Source: Lachnospiraceae bacterium (GTDB lineage Bacteria > Bacillota > Clostridia > Lachnospirales > Lachnospiraceae). From it: 64,000 nt of DNA. The position numbers and the translations under genes were made by a program. Shown piece after piece: positions 11,700 to 21,233 of this stretch. Every line of letters starts with the position of its first letter. Position 1 is the first letter of the stretch. A model generated the notes under the pieces. It did not search any database. It had not been told where the DNA came from and saw only the letters and a program-made list of their open reading frames with translations. The DNA is taken from contig SVEF01000006.1 of NCBI GenBank assembly GCA_015057585.1, forward strand, positions 1 through 64,000, in the 5' to 3' direction.

Positions 11700-12467
11700 A
11701 TGAGAGAATGGATTGAAATTACAGGAAAAACAGTAGATGACGCGGTAACAGAAGCGTTGATTCAGTTAGGAACAGTAAGAGATAATGTGGAAATCGAAAT
11801 CATTGAAAAGGAAAGTAGTGGTTTTTTAGGCTTAAATAAAAAGCCTGCTAAGGTTAAGGTGGCAGTAAAGGCATCTTTGGAAGATAAGGCAGTTGAATTT
11901 TTAAGCAACATTTTTGAACTTATGGAAATTCAGTCCGAAATCTCCGTAAAGTACGATGAAGAAGAAAAGACCATGAACATCAATATCATTGGTGAAGATA
12001 TGGGCGTTTTAATCGGTAAGAGAGGACAGACTCTGGATTCTCTTCAGTATCTGGTAAGTCTTGTTGTAAATAAGGAAAGTGACGATTATATCAAGATTAA
12101 GTTAGATACGGAAAATTACAGAGAGAGAAGAAAAGAAACTCTGGAAAACCTTGCAAAGAATATTGCGTATAAGGTAAAGAAGACAAGAAGAAGTGTTGCG
12201 TTAGAGCCGATGAACCCTTATGAAAGAAGAATCATCCATTCTGCTCTTCAGAATGATAAGTTTGTAGAGACACACAGTGAAGGTGATGAACCATATCGTA
12301 AGATTGTTGTAACTTTAAAGAAGGGCGTGAAGGATTACAACAGAGGCTACGGATATAACAGAGGCGGTTACCGCAAGGGTGGATACAATAAGTCCGGTTA
12401 CCGCAAACCATATCAGTATGGAAATATGGATGAAACAGAGACTCCGGTAGAAAAGACGGAAGAATAA
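11700..12467 (+). CDS. khpB: RNA-binding protein Jag/KhpB
   Basis: 255 residues. A Jag-N domain (residues 1-55, with SSGFLGLNKKPAKVKV) precedes a KH domain (about 90-150, motif GEDMGVLIGKRGQTLDSLQ) and an R3H domain (RRKETLENLAKN ... PMNPYERRIIHSALQ). The last 50 residues are a low-complexity Gly/Tyr/Arg/Lys tail (repeats of YNRGGYRKGGY type) not found in short Jag proteins, which probably adds RNA affinity. Jag orthologues bind RNA and influence cell division and sporulation. It lies 19 nt after yidC in the usual order. Confidence 0.93.
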   Translation: MREWIEITGKTVDDAVTEALIQLGTVRDNVEIEIIEKESSGFLGLNKKPAKVKVAVKASLEDKAVEFLSNIFELMEIQSEISVKYDEEEKTMNINIIGEDMGVLIGKRGQTLDSLQYLVSLVVNKESDDYIKIKLDTENYRERRKETLENLAKNIAYKVKKTRRSVALEPMNPYERRIIHSALQNDKFVETHSEGDEPYRKIVVTLKKGVKDYNRGYGYNRGGYRKGGYNKSGYRKPYQYGNMDETETPVEKTEE

Positions 12468-12474
12468 GAAGTTG

Positions 12475-12509
12475 AAAGGTGTCTTGGCCGATGAGGGCAA
12501 GGCACCTTT
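12475..12509 (+). terminator. Hairpin between jag and mnmE (possible attenuator)
   Basis: AAAGGTGTCTTGGCC pairs with GGGCAAGGCACCTTT around a GATGA loop and is followed by TTTGTTT. It could partly stop transcription before mnmE. The stem has two mismatches and the T run is broken, so it is a weak terminator. Confidence 0.55.
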
Positions 12510-12546
12510 GTTTACGTTATGCAGGATTGATAGAAAAGAGGAAACT

Positions 12547-13926
12547 ATGAGAAATCAGGATACCATTGCGGCAATTGCAACAGGAACAACAAATGCAGGA
12601 ATCAGTATTATCCGTATCAGCGGGGAAAATGCGTTTTCTGTTGCCGATTCTCTTTTTGTTTCAAAAAGAGGTAAGAAAAAATTAGCAGAACAAAAGAGTC
12701 ATACGATGCATTACGGAATGATTATGGAAAAGGAAACGCCTGTAGATGAAGCACTGGTATCGGTAATGAGAGCTCCGAATACGTATACCGCCGAGAATAT
12801 TGTGGAAATTAACTGTCATGGAGGTATGATTGTAACTAAAAAAATATTGGAGCTGGTTCTTTCTTCCGGAGCCAGACTGGCAGAACCGGGAGAATTTACA
12901 AAGAGAGCTTTTTTAAACGGACGAATTGATTTATCACAGGCGGAAGCTGTGATTGACTTAATTCATGCTTCAAATGAACAGGCAGTGAAAAATTCAGTTC
13001 GTCAGTTGAACGGTAATTTGTGCAGGAAAATAAAAGAAATCCGGGACGGGGTGCTTCGGGATACCGCATTTATTGAAGCGGCATTAGATGATCCGGAACA
13101 TATCAGCCTGGATGGATTTACGGATACACTTTATGAGCATACGAAAGAAAATTTAGAGGAAATCGGTACACTTCTTACACATGCAGAAAACGGAAAGATT
13201 ATTAAGGAAGGTATCCGTACAGTTATTTTAGGTAAGCCAAATGCGGGAAAATCGACCTTGATGAATGTACTTGTCGGAGAAGAGCGTGCCATTGTAACAG
13301 ACATTCCGGGAACAACAAGAGATACGCTTGAGGAACTGATTCAGTTAAAGGGAATTGTTCTTCGGGTGATTGATACGGCCGGAATCAGAGAGACGTATGA
13401 TACCGTAGAAAAAATCGGTGTCGAAAAAGCAAAGGCCGCAGCGGAGGATGCAGATTTTGTAATTTATGTTGCAGATGCATCCAGAAGTTTAGATGAAAAT
13501 GACGAAGCTGTTATTTCTATGATTCGTGAGAAAAAGGCAGTGGTCTTATTAAATAAATCTGACCTTACCATGCAGGTAACAAAGGAAGAATTGGAAGAAA
13601 AGACAGGAAAGCAAGTTTTCTTGATTTCTGCAAAGGAAGAACAGGGAATGGATGCATTTGCAGATGCTGTGGAAAAGATGTTTTACCAGGGACTGATTGA
13701 TAAAAAGGAAGATGTATTTATTACCAATTTGCGTCATAAGGAAGCACTTTTGGAGGCACAGGCGAGTTTGCAGAAGGTAATGGAGAGTCTTGAACTTATG
13801 ATGCCGGAAGATTTTTATTCGATTGACTTAATGAATGCTTATCAGGCACTCGGAGAAATTATCGGAGAAGCAGTGGATGAGGATTTAGTAGACACCATAT
13901 TCAGAGAATTCTGTATGGGTAAATAG
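12547..13926 (+). CDS. mnmE: tRNA modification GTPase MnmE
   Basis: 459 residues, the normal family length. With MnmG it forms the wobble-uridine cmnm5 modification of tRNA. The N-terminal folate-binding domain (about 1-120) and helical domain surround the G domain, with [24 protein letters not shown] and NKSD. The C-terminal FCMGK supplies the conserved CxGK cysteine. The start is ATG 12547 with GAGGA upstream; the longer reading frame from 12472 runs through the hairpin and lacks a ribosome site. Confidence 0.96.
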   Translation: MRNQDTIAAIATGTTNAGISIIRISGENAFSVADSLFVSKRGKKKLAEQKSHTMHYGMIMEKETPVDEALVSVMRAPNTYTAENIVEINCHGGMIVTKKILELVLSSGARLAEPGEFTKRAFLNGRIDLSQAEAVIDLIHASNEQAVKNSVRQLNGNLCRKIKEIRDGVLRDTAFIEAALDDPEHISLDGFTDTLYEHTKENLEEIGTLLTHAENGKIIKEGIRTVILGKPNAGKSTLMNVLVGEERAIVTDIPGTTRDTLEELIQLKGIVLRVIDTAGIRETYDTVEKIGVEKAKAAAEDADFVIYVADASRSLDENDEAVISMIREKKAVVLLNKSDLTMQVTKEELEEKTGKQVFLISAKEEQGMDAFADAVEKMFYQGLIDKKEDVFITNLRHKEALLEAQASLQKVMESLELMMPEDFYSIDLMNAYQALGEIIGEAVDEDLVDTIFREFCMGK

Positions 13927-13937
13927 AGGAAAAAGAG

Positions 13938-15821
13938 ATGGAAGAAAAGAAACTGTATTATTATGAAAGTTATGATGTTGCAGTCATCGGTGCAGGACAT
14001 GCAGGTTGTGAAGCAGCGCTTGCATGTGCAAGACTTGGTTTAAATACCATTATGTTTACAGTCAGCATGGATTCGATTGCACTGATGCCGTGCAATCCGA
14101 ATATTGGCGGAACGTCAAAGGGACATCTGGTGAGAGAAATCGATGCGCTTGGCGGTGAAATGGGGAAAAATATCGATAAAACTTATATCCAGTCCAAGAT
14201 GTTAAATGTATCGAAAGGACCGGCAGTGCATTCTCTTCGTGCACAGGCAGATAAACAGGATTATACACATGAAATGCGAAAAACTGTGGAAAACCAGCCG
14301 AATTTATGTGTAAAACAGGGTGAAATTTGTGAGATTCTTGTGGATAATATGTGTGTAACCGGAGTCAGGACATATTCGAATGCTGTTTATCCGTGTAAAG
14401 CAGCCATTATTTGTACCGGTACGTATTTAAAAGCCAGATGTATTTATGGAGATGTCAGTCATTACACCGGACCGAACGGTCTTCCGGCAGCAAATCATCT
14501 GACGGAGTGTTTAAAGAGTCTCGGTATTGAAATGTACCGTTTCAAAACAGGTACTCCGGCGCGTATTGATAAGCGTTCCATTGATTTTTCTAAAATGGAA
14601 GAACAGTTTGGAGATGAAAAGGTAGTTCCGTTTTCGTTTGAAACGGACCGTGCTTCTTTAAACAGAGAACAGGTTTCCTGCTGGCTGACGTATACCAATG
14701 AAGAAACGCATGAAATTATCCGCGGAAATATTGACCGCTCGCCGCTGTATTCGGGGGCTATCGAAGGAACCGGTCCGAGATATTGTCCGTCGATTGAAGA
14801 TAAGGTAATGAAGTTTCCGGATAAGGAGCGTCATCAGGTATTTATTGAACCGGAAGGAAATTATACGAATGAAATGTATATTTCGGGAATGTCAAGTTCC
14901 CTGCCGGAAGATGTCCAGTACCGGATGTATCGTTCGGTACCGGGTCTCGAAAATGCTAAGATTGTCAGAAATGCATATGCGATTGAATATGACTGTATCA
15001 ATCCGATGCAGTTAAAACCAAGCCTGGAGTTTAAGACGATTTCCGGATTATTCAGTGCGGGTCAGATGAACGGAAGTTCCGGATACGAAGAAGCTGCGGC
15101 ACAAGGGTTGATTGCCGGCATCAATGCAGCCAGAAAACTGACAGGAAAAGAGCCGGTGATTTTAGATCGTTCCCAGGCGTATATCGGAGTACTGATTGAT
15201 GATCTGGTAACGAAAGAAACACATGAACCGTATCGTATGATGACCTCCAGGGCAGAGTATCGTCTGCTTTTACGTCAGGACAACGCGGACTTGCGACTGA
15301 CAAAAATCGGTTATGAGGTTGGATTGATTTCGGAGGAGCGTTATCAGAAATTGTTGGAAAAGGAACAATTGATTGCAGAAGAAACCGAGCGTTTGAAAAA
15401 TAAGATGCTTGGCGGCTCGGCAAAGGTGCAGGAATTTTTAACCGAACACGGCAGTGTGCCGCTTCGTACTGCAATTTCCATGGCAGATATGATTATGCGT
15501 CCGGAATTAAATTACGATATGCTGGCGGAACTTGACCCGGAAAGAAAACCTCTTCCGGAGGATGTCAGGGAACAGGTGGAAATCGAATTAAAGTATTCCG
15601 GATATATTGAACGTCAGCAGAGACAGGTCGACCAGTTTAAGAAGACGGAGGGAAGAAAAATTCCGGCAGAGTTTGATTATGATGCGGTGCCGTCACTTCG
15701 CATCGAAGCGAGACAGAAATTGAAACAGATTCGTCCGGAAAACATCGGACAGGCTTCCAGAATTTCCGGGGTATCGCCGGCAGATATTTCTGTGTTGCTT
15801 GTTTATATGAAACAAAACTAA
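13938..15821 (+). CDS. mnmG: tRNA uridine 5-carboxymethylaminomethyl modification enzyme MnmG
   Basis: 627-residue FAD- and NADH-dependent partner of MnmE. The FAD-binding N terminus reads [16 protein letters not shown]. Further conserved blocks are [37 protein letters not shown] and the C-terminal helical domain ending near [17 protein letters not shown]. It starts 11 nt after mnmE. Confidence 0.97.
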   Translation: MEEKKLYYYESYDVAVIGAGHAGCEAALACARLGLNTIMFTVSMDSIALMPCNPNIGGTSKGHLVREIDALGGEMGKNIDKTYIQSKMLNVSKGPAVHSLRAQADKQDYTHEMRKTVENQPNLCVKQGEICEILVDNMCVTGVRTYSNAVYPCKAAIICTGTYLKARCIYGDVSHYTGPNGLPAANHLTECLKSLGIEMYRFKTGTPARIDKRSIDFSKMEEQFGDEKVVPFSFETDRASLNREQVSCWLTYTNEETHEIIRGNIDRSPLYSGAIEGTGPRYCPSIEDKVMKFPDKERHQVFIEPEGNYTNEMYISGMSSSLPEDVQYRMYRSVPGLENAKIVRNAYAIEYDCINPMQLKPSLEFKTISGLFSAGQMNGSSGYEEAAAQGLIAGINAARKLTGKEPVILDRSQAYIGVLIDDLVTKETHEPYRMMTSRAEYRLLLRQDNADLRLTKIGYEVGLISEERYQKLLEKEQLIAEETERLKNKMLGGSAKVQEFLTEHGSVPLRTAISMADMIMRPELNYDMLAELDPERKPLPEDVREQVEIELKYSGYIERQQRQVDQFKKTEGRKIPAEFDYDAVPSLRIEARQKLKQIRPENIGQASRISGVSPADISVLLVYMKQN

Positions 15822-15857
15822 TGTATTGCCGGATGGTGAAGAAGGCAGGAGGAGATT

Positions 15858-16604
15858 ATGAGAGATAATTCTTTATTTTTGGCAGGACTGAAGGAATGGA
15901 ATATAGAATTAAATGAAGTGCAGTTAAAGCAGTTCGAACTGTATTACGATATGCTGGTCGAAAAGAATAAAGTAATGAATCTGACTGCCATTACAGAATA
16001 TGAAGATGTCATTACAAAGCATTTCATTGACAGTCTTGCATTATCCAAGGTTATGACTCTTACGGGTAAGAAAGTCCGGTTGTTAGACATGGGAACCGGT
16101 GCCGGATTTCCGGGACTTCCGCTGAAAATTGCGTTTCCGGAGTTAGAGATTACCTTAATGGATTCGCTGAATAAGAGAATTGTATTTTTACAGGAAGTAA
16201 TTGATGCACTTGGACTTACTGAAATTACGGCAGTACATGGTCGTGCTGAGGAAGCAGCTGCGAAACCGGAATACCGGGAAAAATTTGATTTTTGTGTATC
16301 ACGTGCGGTGGCAAGACTGACTTCACTTTCGGAATTTTGTATTCCTTTTGTAAAAGAAGGCGGATATTTTATTCCGTATAAGTCCGGTGAAATTGCGGAG
16401 GAATTACAGGAAGCTAAGTTTGCAATCAAAGAGCTTGGAGGAACATTTCAGAAGGAATATTCGTTTACATTACCAAATTCTGACATTGAGCGGACTCTTT
16501 TGGTTATCGGAAAGACAAAACAGACACCAAAGAAATATCCGCGTGGCGGGGGAAAGCCATTAAAGCAGCCGCTTTTACCGGGACAGGGAAAGGAGAAACG
16601 TTAA
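15858..16604 (+). CDS. rsmG: 16S rRNA (guanine-527-N7)-methyltransferase RsmG
   Basis: 248 residues. The SAM-binding motif is LDMGTGAGFPGLPLKIAFP, and FCVSRAVARL is the second conserved block. The family methylates G527 of 16S rRNA; loss confers low-level streptomycin resistance. The C terminus ends with a Lys/Pro/Gly-rich tail. AGGAGGAG precedes the ATG. The stop overlaps the next gene by one base. Confidence 0.96.
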   Translation: MRDNSLFLAGLKEWNIELNEVQLKQFELYYDMLVEKNKVMNLTAITEYEDVITKHFIDSLALSKVMTLTGKKVRLLDMGTGAGFPGLPLKIAFPELEITLMDSLNKRIVFLQEVIDALGLTEITAVHGRAEEAAAKPEYREKFDFCVSRAVARLTSLSEFCIPFVKEGGYFIPYKSGEIAEELQEAKFAIKELGGTFQKEYSFTLPNSDIERTLLVIGKTKQTPKKYPRGGGKPLKQPLLPGQGKEKR

Positions 16605-17104
16605 TGTATATTCAGGGAAAGTATTTGCTTGGCGGATTACAGGATATCAGTGAATGTTTAAAAATCCGGGAAGAAGTATTTGGCGGCGAACAGGGGTTTT
16701 TATCTGCTGCCGGTGAAGATGCAGATGACAAAGAAGCTATTTTTGCTCTTGCCTACGAGACAGAAAAAAAAGAAATGCCGGACGGTACCGTAGAGGAAAC
16801 TTTGTTACCGGTTGGGACAGGACGTCTGATTTTTTTGGGGGATACTTACAAGATTGGGCGTATTGCCGTAAAGAAGGAATTTCGTGGGAAAAAATATGGC
16901 GATTTTATTGTCCGTATGTTAGTGGATAAGGCATTTTCCATGGGAGCCAAGGAAGTTTTTGTCGGAGCCCAGAAGCATGCCATTCCATTTTATGAAAAAA
17001 TAGGCTTTATTGCATTGAATGAAGAATATTTTGAAGACGAAATTTATCATAAAGTGATGAAAATTATGCCGATGACCTGCAAGAGAGATTGCGGAAAACA
17101 TTGA
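16604..17104 (+). CDS. GNAT family N-acetyltransferase
   Basis: 166-residue GNAT enzyme. The acetyl-CoA-binding stretch IGRIAVKKEFRGKKYGDFIVRMLVDKA (central part, residues 85-112) and the C-terminal AIPFYEKIGF motif are clear. The N-terminal CLKIREEVFGGEQGF resembles the ElaA/YjcF subgroup. The substrate cannot be predicted. It overlaps rsmG by one base, so it belongs to the same transcript. Confidence 0.85.
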   Translation: MYIQGKYLLGGLQDISECLKIREEVFGGEQGFLSAAGEDADDKEAIFALAYETEKKEMPDGTVEETLLPVGTGRLIFLGDTYKIGRIAVKKEFRGKKYGDFIVRMLVDKAFSMGAKEVFVGAQKHAIPFYEKIGFIALNEEYFEDEIYHKVMKIMPMTCKRDCGKH

Positions 17105-17166
17105 TTTGTTATATTATGATATTGTAGGCTACGTTTGTAAACAGATAAGAAAAGGTGTGAGCAGGA

Positions 17167-18234
17167 ATGAAAGAAAAAGCAAAAAAAATGGAATACAAAG
17201 AAATGCAGGATTTTATTCTTGGTCTGGAAGCGGATTTCTTAAGAGAGTCTGACGAAATTTTAAGACAGAAAAAGGAATTGGAGTATAAGAGAAGAAAAAA
17301 AGAACTTTTGCTTGAGGAACAAAATAAAAAAAGAAATCCGAACATTTCGATGTTCTCGCCTCTTTCAGTAGATGATGTTTATAACATGGATACCGTATCT
17401 TATCAGGATGAGATTGCAGAATTAGAAAAGGAAATCAAAGCAACGGAGACGAAGTGGAAAGAAATGCGACGTAAACTGGTGACTCTGGAACAGTTGAAAA
17501 AGACATTGCTTGAAATCGATTCTATTTCTGCGTATCATGATAATAAAGATATTAGCGAATTAACGAATTACAGTGTTAAACTACTTGAAACACAGGAATT
17601 GGACAGAAACCGTATTTCCAGAGACCTGCATGACTCTACTGTTCAAAGTTTAACTTCGTTGATTCACAAAATTGAATACTGCAGTAAGATGATTGATATT
17701 GATCCTGTCTGCGCAAAACTTGAACTGCAGTCGATGATTGAACTTAATAAAGCCATTATTAATGACATGCGTGAAATTATTTATGACTTGCGGCCGATGG
17801 CTCTGAACAATCTGGGCTTTGTTGCGACGATTGAATCGCATTGTCTGCACTTACAAAGAAACGGAAAAATGGAGGTCAGTCTTATAGTAGAAGGAGTAGA
17901 AAAAAAAATGTCCTCTATTGTATCGGTTACTTTGTATCGTATTCTGCAGGAGGCCTGTAATAATGCAATGAAGCATTCTGCAGCAAAACATCTCTGGATA
18001 AAAGTCATTTATCAGAGAGAATATGTTCAGCTTTCCATCGAGGATGATGGAAAAGGATTTGACACAGGTGTGAAATCATCCGATAATGAACTATATGGTT
18101 TTGGATTGTCTACGATGAGAGAACGTGCAAGATTATTGAACGGAACATTCTCTTTGACATCCAAAGTTGGGACAGGAACTAAAATTTTGGTTCATGTCCC
18201 GGTTACTTATGAGAAGGAAGATAAAACAGAATAG
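17167..18234 (+). CDS. Cytoplasmic sensor histidine kinase (DegS-like, NarL class)
   Basis: 355 residues without a membrane segment or signal peptide. Residues 1-150 are highly charged coiled coil (Lys/Glu-rich), a sensor region like that of DegS. The HisKA_3 domain carries the phospho-acceptor in RISRDLHDSTVQSL (near residue 160). A HATPase domain follows, with EACNNAMKHS (N box) and EDDGKGFD, GFGLSTMRERA (G boxes). It is paired with the downstream LuxR-type regulator, 16 nt away. The signal it senses is unknown. Confidence 0.9.
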   Translation: MKEKAKKMEYKEMQDFILGLEADFLRESDEILRQKKELEYKRRKKELLLEEQNKKRNPNISMFSPLSVDDVYNMDTVSYQDEIAELEKEIKATETKWKEMRRKLVTLEQLKKTLLEIDSISAYHDNKDISELTNYSVKLLETQELDRNRISRDLHDSTVQSLTSLIHKIEYCSKMIDIDPVCAKLELQSMIELNKAIINDMREIIYDLRPMALNNLGFVATIESHCLHLQRNGKMEVSLIVEGVEKKMSSIVSVTLYRILQEACNNAMKHSAAKHLWIKVIYQREYVQLSIEDDGKGFDTGVKSSDNELYGFGLSTMRERARLLNGTFSLTSKVGTGTKILVHVPVTYEKEDKTE

Positions 18235-18250
18235 AACGGAGGAAGAAAAG

Positions 18251-18898
18251 GTGGAAAAAATAAAGATTTTAATTGTTGATGATCACTCCATGATTCGTGA
18301 AGGTTTAAAACAATTATTGGAACTGGACGGTGATATTCAGGTAATTGGAGAAGCCGGTAACGGAGAAGAATGTCTGAACTTATTGGATTCACTTCATCCG
18401 GATGTTGTTCTGTTGGATATTAACATGCCTGTTATGAATGGTCTGAAAATGTTAGAAGTGTTAAGAAATTCCGAAAAGAAAGAACAAAAGATACTAATCC
18501 TTACCATACATAATGAAGTGGAATATCTGATGCGTGCAGTAGAGATTGGTGTGGAAGGATATGTATTAAAGGATGCAGAATCCTCTATTTTAAAGAAGGC
18601 TATTATGACAATTGCATCCGGCGAGGAATATATTGATTCTTCTATGATTCCGGTAATGAAAGAAAAACTTCTTCAGACAAAGGAAAAGAATGAAGAAGAT
18701 GTTCTGACACGAAGAGAAATTGAAGTTTTAAAACTGGTAGCGGAAGGTCTATTCAATAAAGAAATTGCTTTTAAGTTATCCATCAGTGAAAAGACGGTAA
18801 AGAATCATGTGTCCAATATCTTTAAAAAGATTGGTGTCTTTGACAGAACACAGGCAGCAGTTTATGCAATTAAAAATAACATTGTTGAATTATACTAA
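18251..18898 (+). CDS. NarL/LuxR family response regulator (DegU-like)
   Basis: 215 residues. The receiver domain has ILIVDDHSMIREGLKQLL, the phosphorylation aspartate in VVLLDINMPVMNG, and a C-terminal LuxR helix-turn-helix (LTRREIEVLKLVAEGLFNKEIA onward, split here at its centre, ending KNHVSNIFKKIG). The start is GTG 18251, 7 nt after GGAGGAAG; the longer frame would overlap the kinase by 68 nt. With the kinase it forms a DegS/DegU-like pair that would be expected to control post-exponential functions; targets are not visible. Confidence 0.9.
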   Translation: MEKIKILIVDDHSMIREGLKQLLELDGDIQVIGEAGNGEECLNLLDSLHPDVVLLDINMPVMNGLKMLEVLRNSEKKEQKILILTIHNEVEYLMRAVEIGVEGYVLKDAESSILKKAIMTIASGEEYIDSSMIPVMKEKLLQTKEKNEEDVLTRREIEVLKLVAEGLFNKEIAFKLSISEKTVKNHVSNIFKKIGVFDRTQAAVYAIKNNIVELY

Positions 18899-18900
18899 AA

Positions 18901-18916
18901 TGTTTCACGTGAAACA
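18901..18916. promoter_or_regulatory. parS: parS centromere site 1
   Basis: TGTTTCACGTGAAACA, a perfect match to the 16-bp parS palindrome bound by ParB. It lies 2 nt after the response regulator stop and 37 nt before parA. Confidence 0.97.
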
Positions 18917-18953
18917 TTTTGATTAGAATAGCGAACTATGGATTGGAGTTATT

Positions 18954-19739
18954 ATGGGAAGAATTATTGCAATTGCAAATCAAAAAGGAGGAGTCGGTAA
19001 AACGACTACCGCAATAAATTTATCTGCCTGCCTGGCTGAAAAGGGAAATAATGTACTAGTAATTGATATTGATCCGCAGGGAAATACAACATCTGGGCTT
19101 GGTATTAATAAGAAAAAATTAAAACAGACAGTATATGATATGATGTTGGGAGAGTGTACGTTAGAAGAATGCAAGACAAAAAGCGTTATGGATCATTTAT
19201 ATGTGCTTCCTTCGGATGTGGATCTTGCCGGTGCAGAAATCGAATTGATTGGTGTTGATAACCGTGAATTTATTTTAAAGAAGTTGATTGACCCGGTACG
19301 TGATGAATATGATTTCATTATTATTGACTGTCCCCCGTCTTTAAATATGCTGACAGTCAATGCGATGACGACAGCAAACACGGTATTGGTTCCGATTCAG
19401 TGTGAATATTATGCATTAGAAGGTTTGTCCCAGTTAATGCATACCATTGATTTAGTACAAAAGAGATTGAATCCGGATTTAGAAATGGAAGGTGTTGTAT
19501 TTACTATGTACGATGCCAGGACAAATCTTTCTCTGCAGGTAGTCGAAAAGGTAAAGAAAAACCTGAAGCACAACATCTATAAGACTATCATTCCTAGAAA
19601 TGTCCGCTTGGCAGAAGCACCGAGCCATGGTCTTCCGATTAATCTGTATGATTCAAAGTCTGCAGGTGCAGACGGATACCGTCAGTTAGCGGATGAAGTA
19701 ATGGAGCGTGGAGTCAGGGATTGGTATTCTGATTTTTAA
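18954..19739 (+). CDS. parA: Chromosome partitioning ATPase ParA/Soj
   Basis: 261-residue deviant Walker ATPase: IAIANQKGGVGKTTTAINLS at the N terminus, DIDPQGNTTSGLG, and IIIDCPPSLNMLTVNAM. With ParB and parS it directs origin segregation; the Bacillus orthologue Soj also regulates DnaA and sporulation. It is the first gene of the par operon, just downstream of a parS site. Confidence 0.96.
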   Translation: MGRIIAIANQKGGVGKTTTAINLSACLAEKGNNVLVIDIDPQGNTTSGLGINKKKLKQTVYDMMLGECTLEECKTKSVMDHLYVLPSDVDLAGAEIELIGVDNREFILKKLIDPVRDEYDFIIIDCPPSLNMLTVNAMTTANTVLVPIQCEYYALEGLSQLMHTIDLVQKRLNPDLEMEGVVFTMYDARTNLSLQVVEKVKKNLKHNIYKTIIPRNVRLAEAPSHGLPINLYDSKSAGADGYRQLADEVMERGVRDWYSDF

Positions 19740-19765
19740 TACAATAGAAAAGAGAGGAAAAGCAG

Positions 19766-20662
19766 ATGGCAAGAAGAGGACTTGGAGCGGGGATTGATAA
19801 TTTAATTCCGGACATTGGATTAGAACCATCAAAAAATGAAGGAAAAAAGAAAGGGGAAGAAAATGTTTCACGTGAAACATTAATTCCTTTAAACGATATA
19901 GAACCAAATCGTGCACAGCCAAGAACCAGATTTGACGAAGATGCACTGCAGGAACTGGCAGATTCTATTAAACAGTACGGTATTATCGAACCTATCGTGG
20001 TACAGAAAAAAGGTTCCCGATACGAGATTATTGCCGGTGAACGTCGTTGGCGTGCAGCAAGAATTGCCGGACTTAAGAAGGTTCCGGTTGTAATTAAGGA
20101 ATATTCGGAGGATGAAATCTTCACAATTGCCCTGATTGAAAACATTCAGAGGCAGGATTTAAATCCAATTGAAGAAGCGGTTGCATACCAGAAGTTGATA
20201 CAGGAACTGAAATTGAAACAAGATGAAGTGGCTGAGAAGGTTTCGAAGAGCAGAACCGCGATTACAAATTCCATGCGTTTATTGAAGCTGGATCCGAGAG
20301 TACAGCAGATGTTAATTGATGAAATGATCAGTGAAGGTCATGGACGTGCATTGATTCCGATTACGGATGGTGACGAACAGTTTACTCTTGCAATGAAGGT
20401 GTTTGATGAAAAACTGAGCGTCCGCGAAACGGAAAAACTGATTAAGAAGTTACAGGAAGAGAAAAACCGTCCGGCAGAACCGGAAGAGGAAAAAAAGAAG
20501 GATGACAGCTTTATTTACAAGGAGATCGAAGAAAAGTTAAAAAAGGTTCTCGGTACAAAGGTTGAAATTAAGAGAAAAGCCAATAATACCGGTAAGATTG
20601 AAATAGAATACTATTCGATTGATGAACTGGAACGTATTATTGAAATGATGGAAAACGTATAA
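19766..20662 (+). CDS. parB: Chromosome partitioning protein ParB/Spo0J
   Basis: 298 residues. The N-terminal CTP-binding domain has IEPNRAQPRTRFDEDALQEL and YEIIAGERRWRAA (the GERRxRA CTPase box). The central helix-turn-helix (DEVAEKVSKSRTAITNSMRLL) binds parS, and a charged linker leads to a C-terminal dimerisation domain. Codons 33-38 (VSRET) are written by a perfect parS site inside the gene, an arrangement also known in Bacillus spo0J. It lies 26 nt after parA. Confidence 0.96.
   Translation: MARRGLGAGIDNLIPDIGLEPSKNEGKKKGEENVSRETLIPLNDIEPNRAQPRTRFDEDALQELADSIKQYGIIEPIVVQKKGSRYEIIAGERRWRAARIAGLKKVPVVIKEYSEDEIFTIALIENIQRQDLNPIEEAVAYQKLIQELKLKQDEVAEKVSKSRTAITNSMRLLKLDPRVQQMLIDEMISEGHGRALIPITDGDEQFTLAMKVFDEKLSVRETEKLIKKLQEEKNRPAEPEEEKKKDDSFIYKEIEEKLKKVLGTKVEIKRKANNTGKIEIEYYSIDELERIIEMMENV
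19864..19879. promoter_or_regulatory. parS: parS centromere site 2, inside parB
   Basis: A second perfect TGTTTCACGTGAAACA, read in frame as part of parB (..VSRET..). With site 1 it gives two ParB nucleation points within 1 kb, about 10 kb from oriC. Confidence 0.97.
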
Positions 20663-20684
20663 AGGAATAGAAAGAGGAAATATC

Positions 20685-21203
20685 ATGACGATAGGTGAAA
20701 TACAGTTAACCTCCGGTCAGTTGGTGATGGGGGCAGCAGTACTGGCAATCTTACTGGTTGCGGTGCTGACAACAACAAGCATTCTTTTGGTAAAAATTGT
20801 AAATATCTCGAAGAGGTATCATGCTTTCATGCAGGGCTCCGATGGCGTAACTATGGAAAGCGCAATTTTGTCCAGATTTAAAGAAATTGATGCATTGAAA
20901 GCAGAGAGCAAGTACACTTCAGAAAAATTGAACATTGCCTGTGAAACATTGATTACGGCATACCAGAAGGTGGGAATCGTAAAATACGACGCGTTCAAGG
21001 AGATGGGTGGAAAGTTAAGTTTTTCTCTTTGTCTTTTGGATGATGAGAACAACGGATTTATTTTGACCTCTATGCACACAAGAGAGGGATGTTATACGTA
21101 TATTAAGGAGATTATTAAGGGAGAATCTTTTGTTGTTTTAGCAGCGGAAGAACGCAGAGCGTTAGAGGAAGCAAAGAACAAGGGAAGTCTTTATGCGGAA
21201 TAA
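20685..21203 (+). CDS. DUF4446 family membrane-anchored protein
   Basis: 172 residues. One membrane helix (about 15-38) is followed by a cytosolic region with GVTMESAILSRF, KVGIVKYDAFKEMGGKLSFS and LLDDENNGFILTSMHTREGCYTY, matching DUF4446 proteins that commonly follow parB in Clostridia. Function unknown. It starts 22 nt after parB and is likely cotranscribed. Confidence 0.85.
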   Translation: MTIGEIQLTSGQLVMGAAVLAILLVAVLTTTSILLVKIVNISKRYHAFMQGSDGVTMESAILSRFKEIDALKAESKYTSEKLNIACETLITAYQKVGIVKYDAFKEMGGKLSFSLCLLDDENNGFILTSMHTREGCYTYIKEIIKGESFVVLAAEERRALEEAKNKGSLYAE

Positions 21204-21233
21204 CAAACAGATCATGTAAGTATGGGAGTGTGA

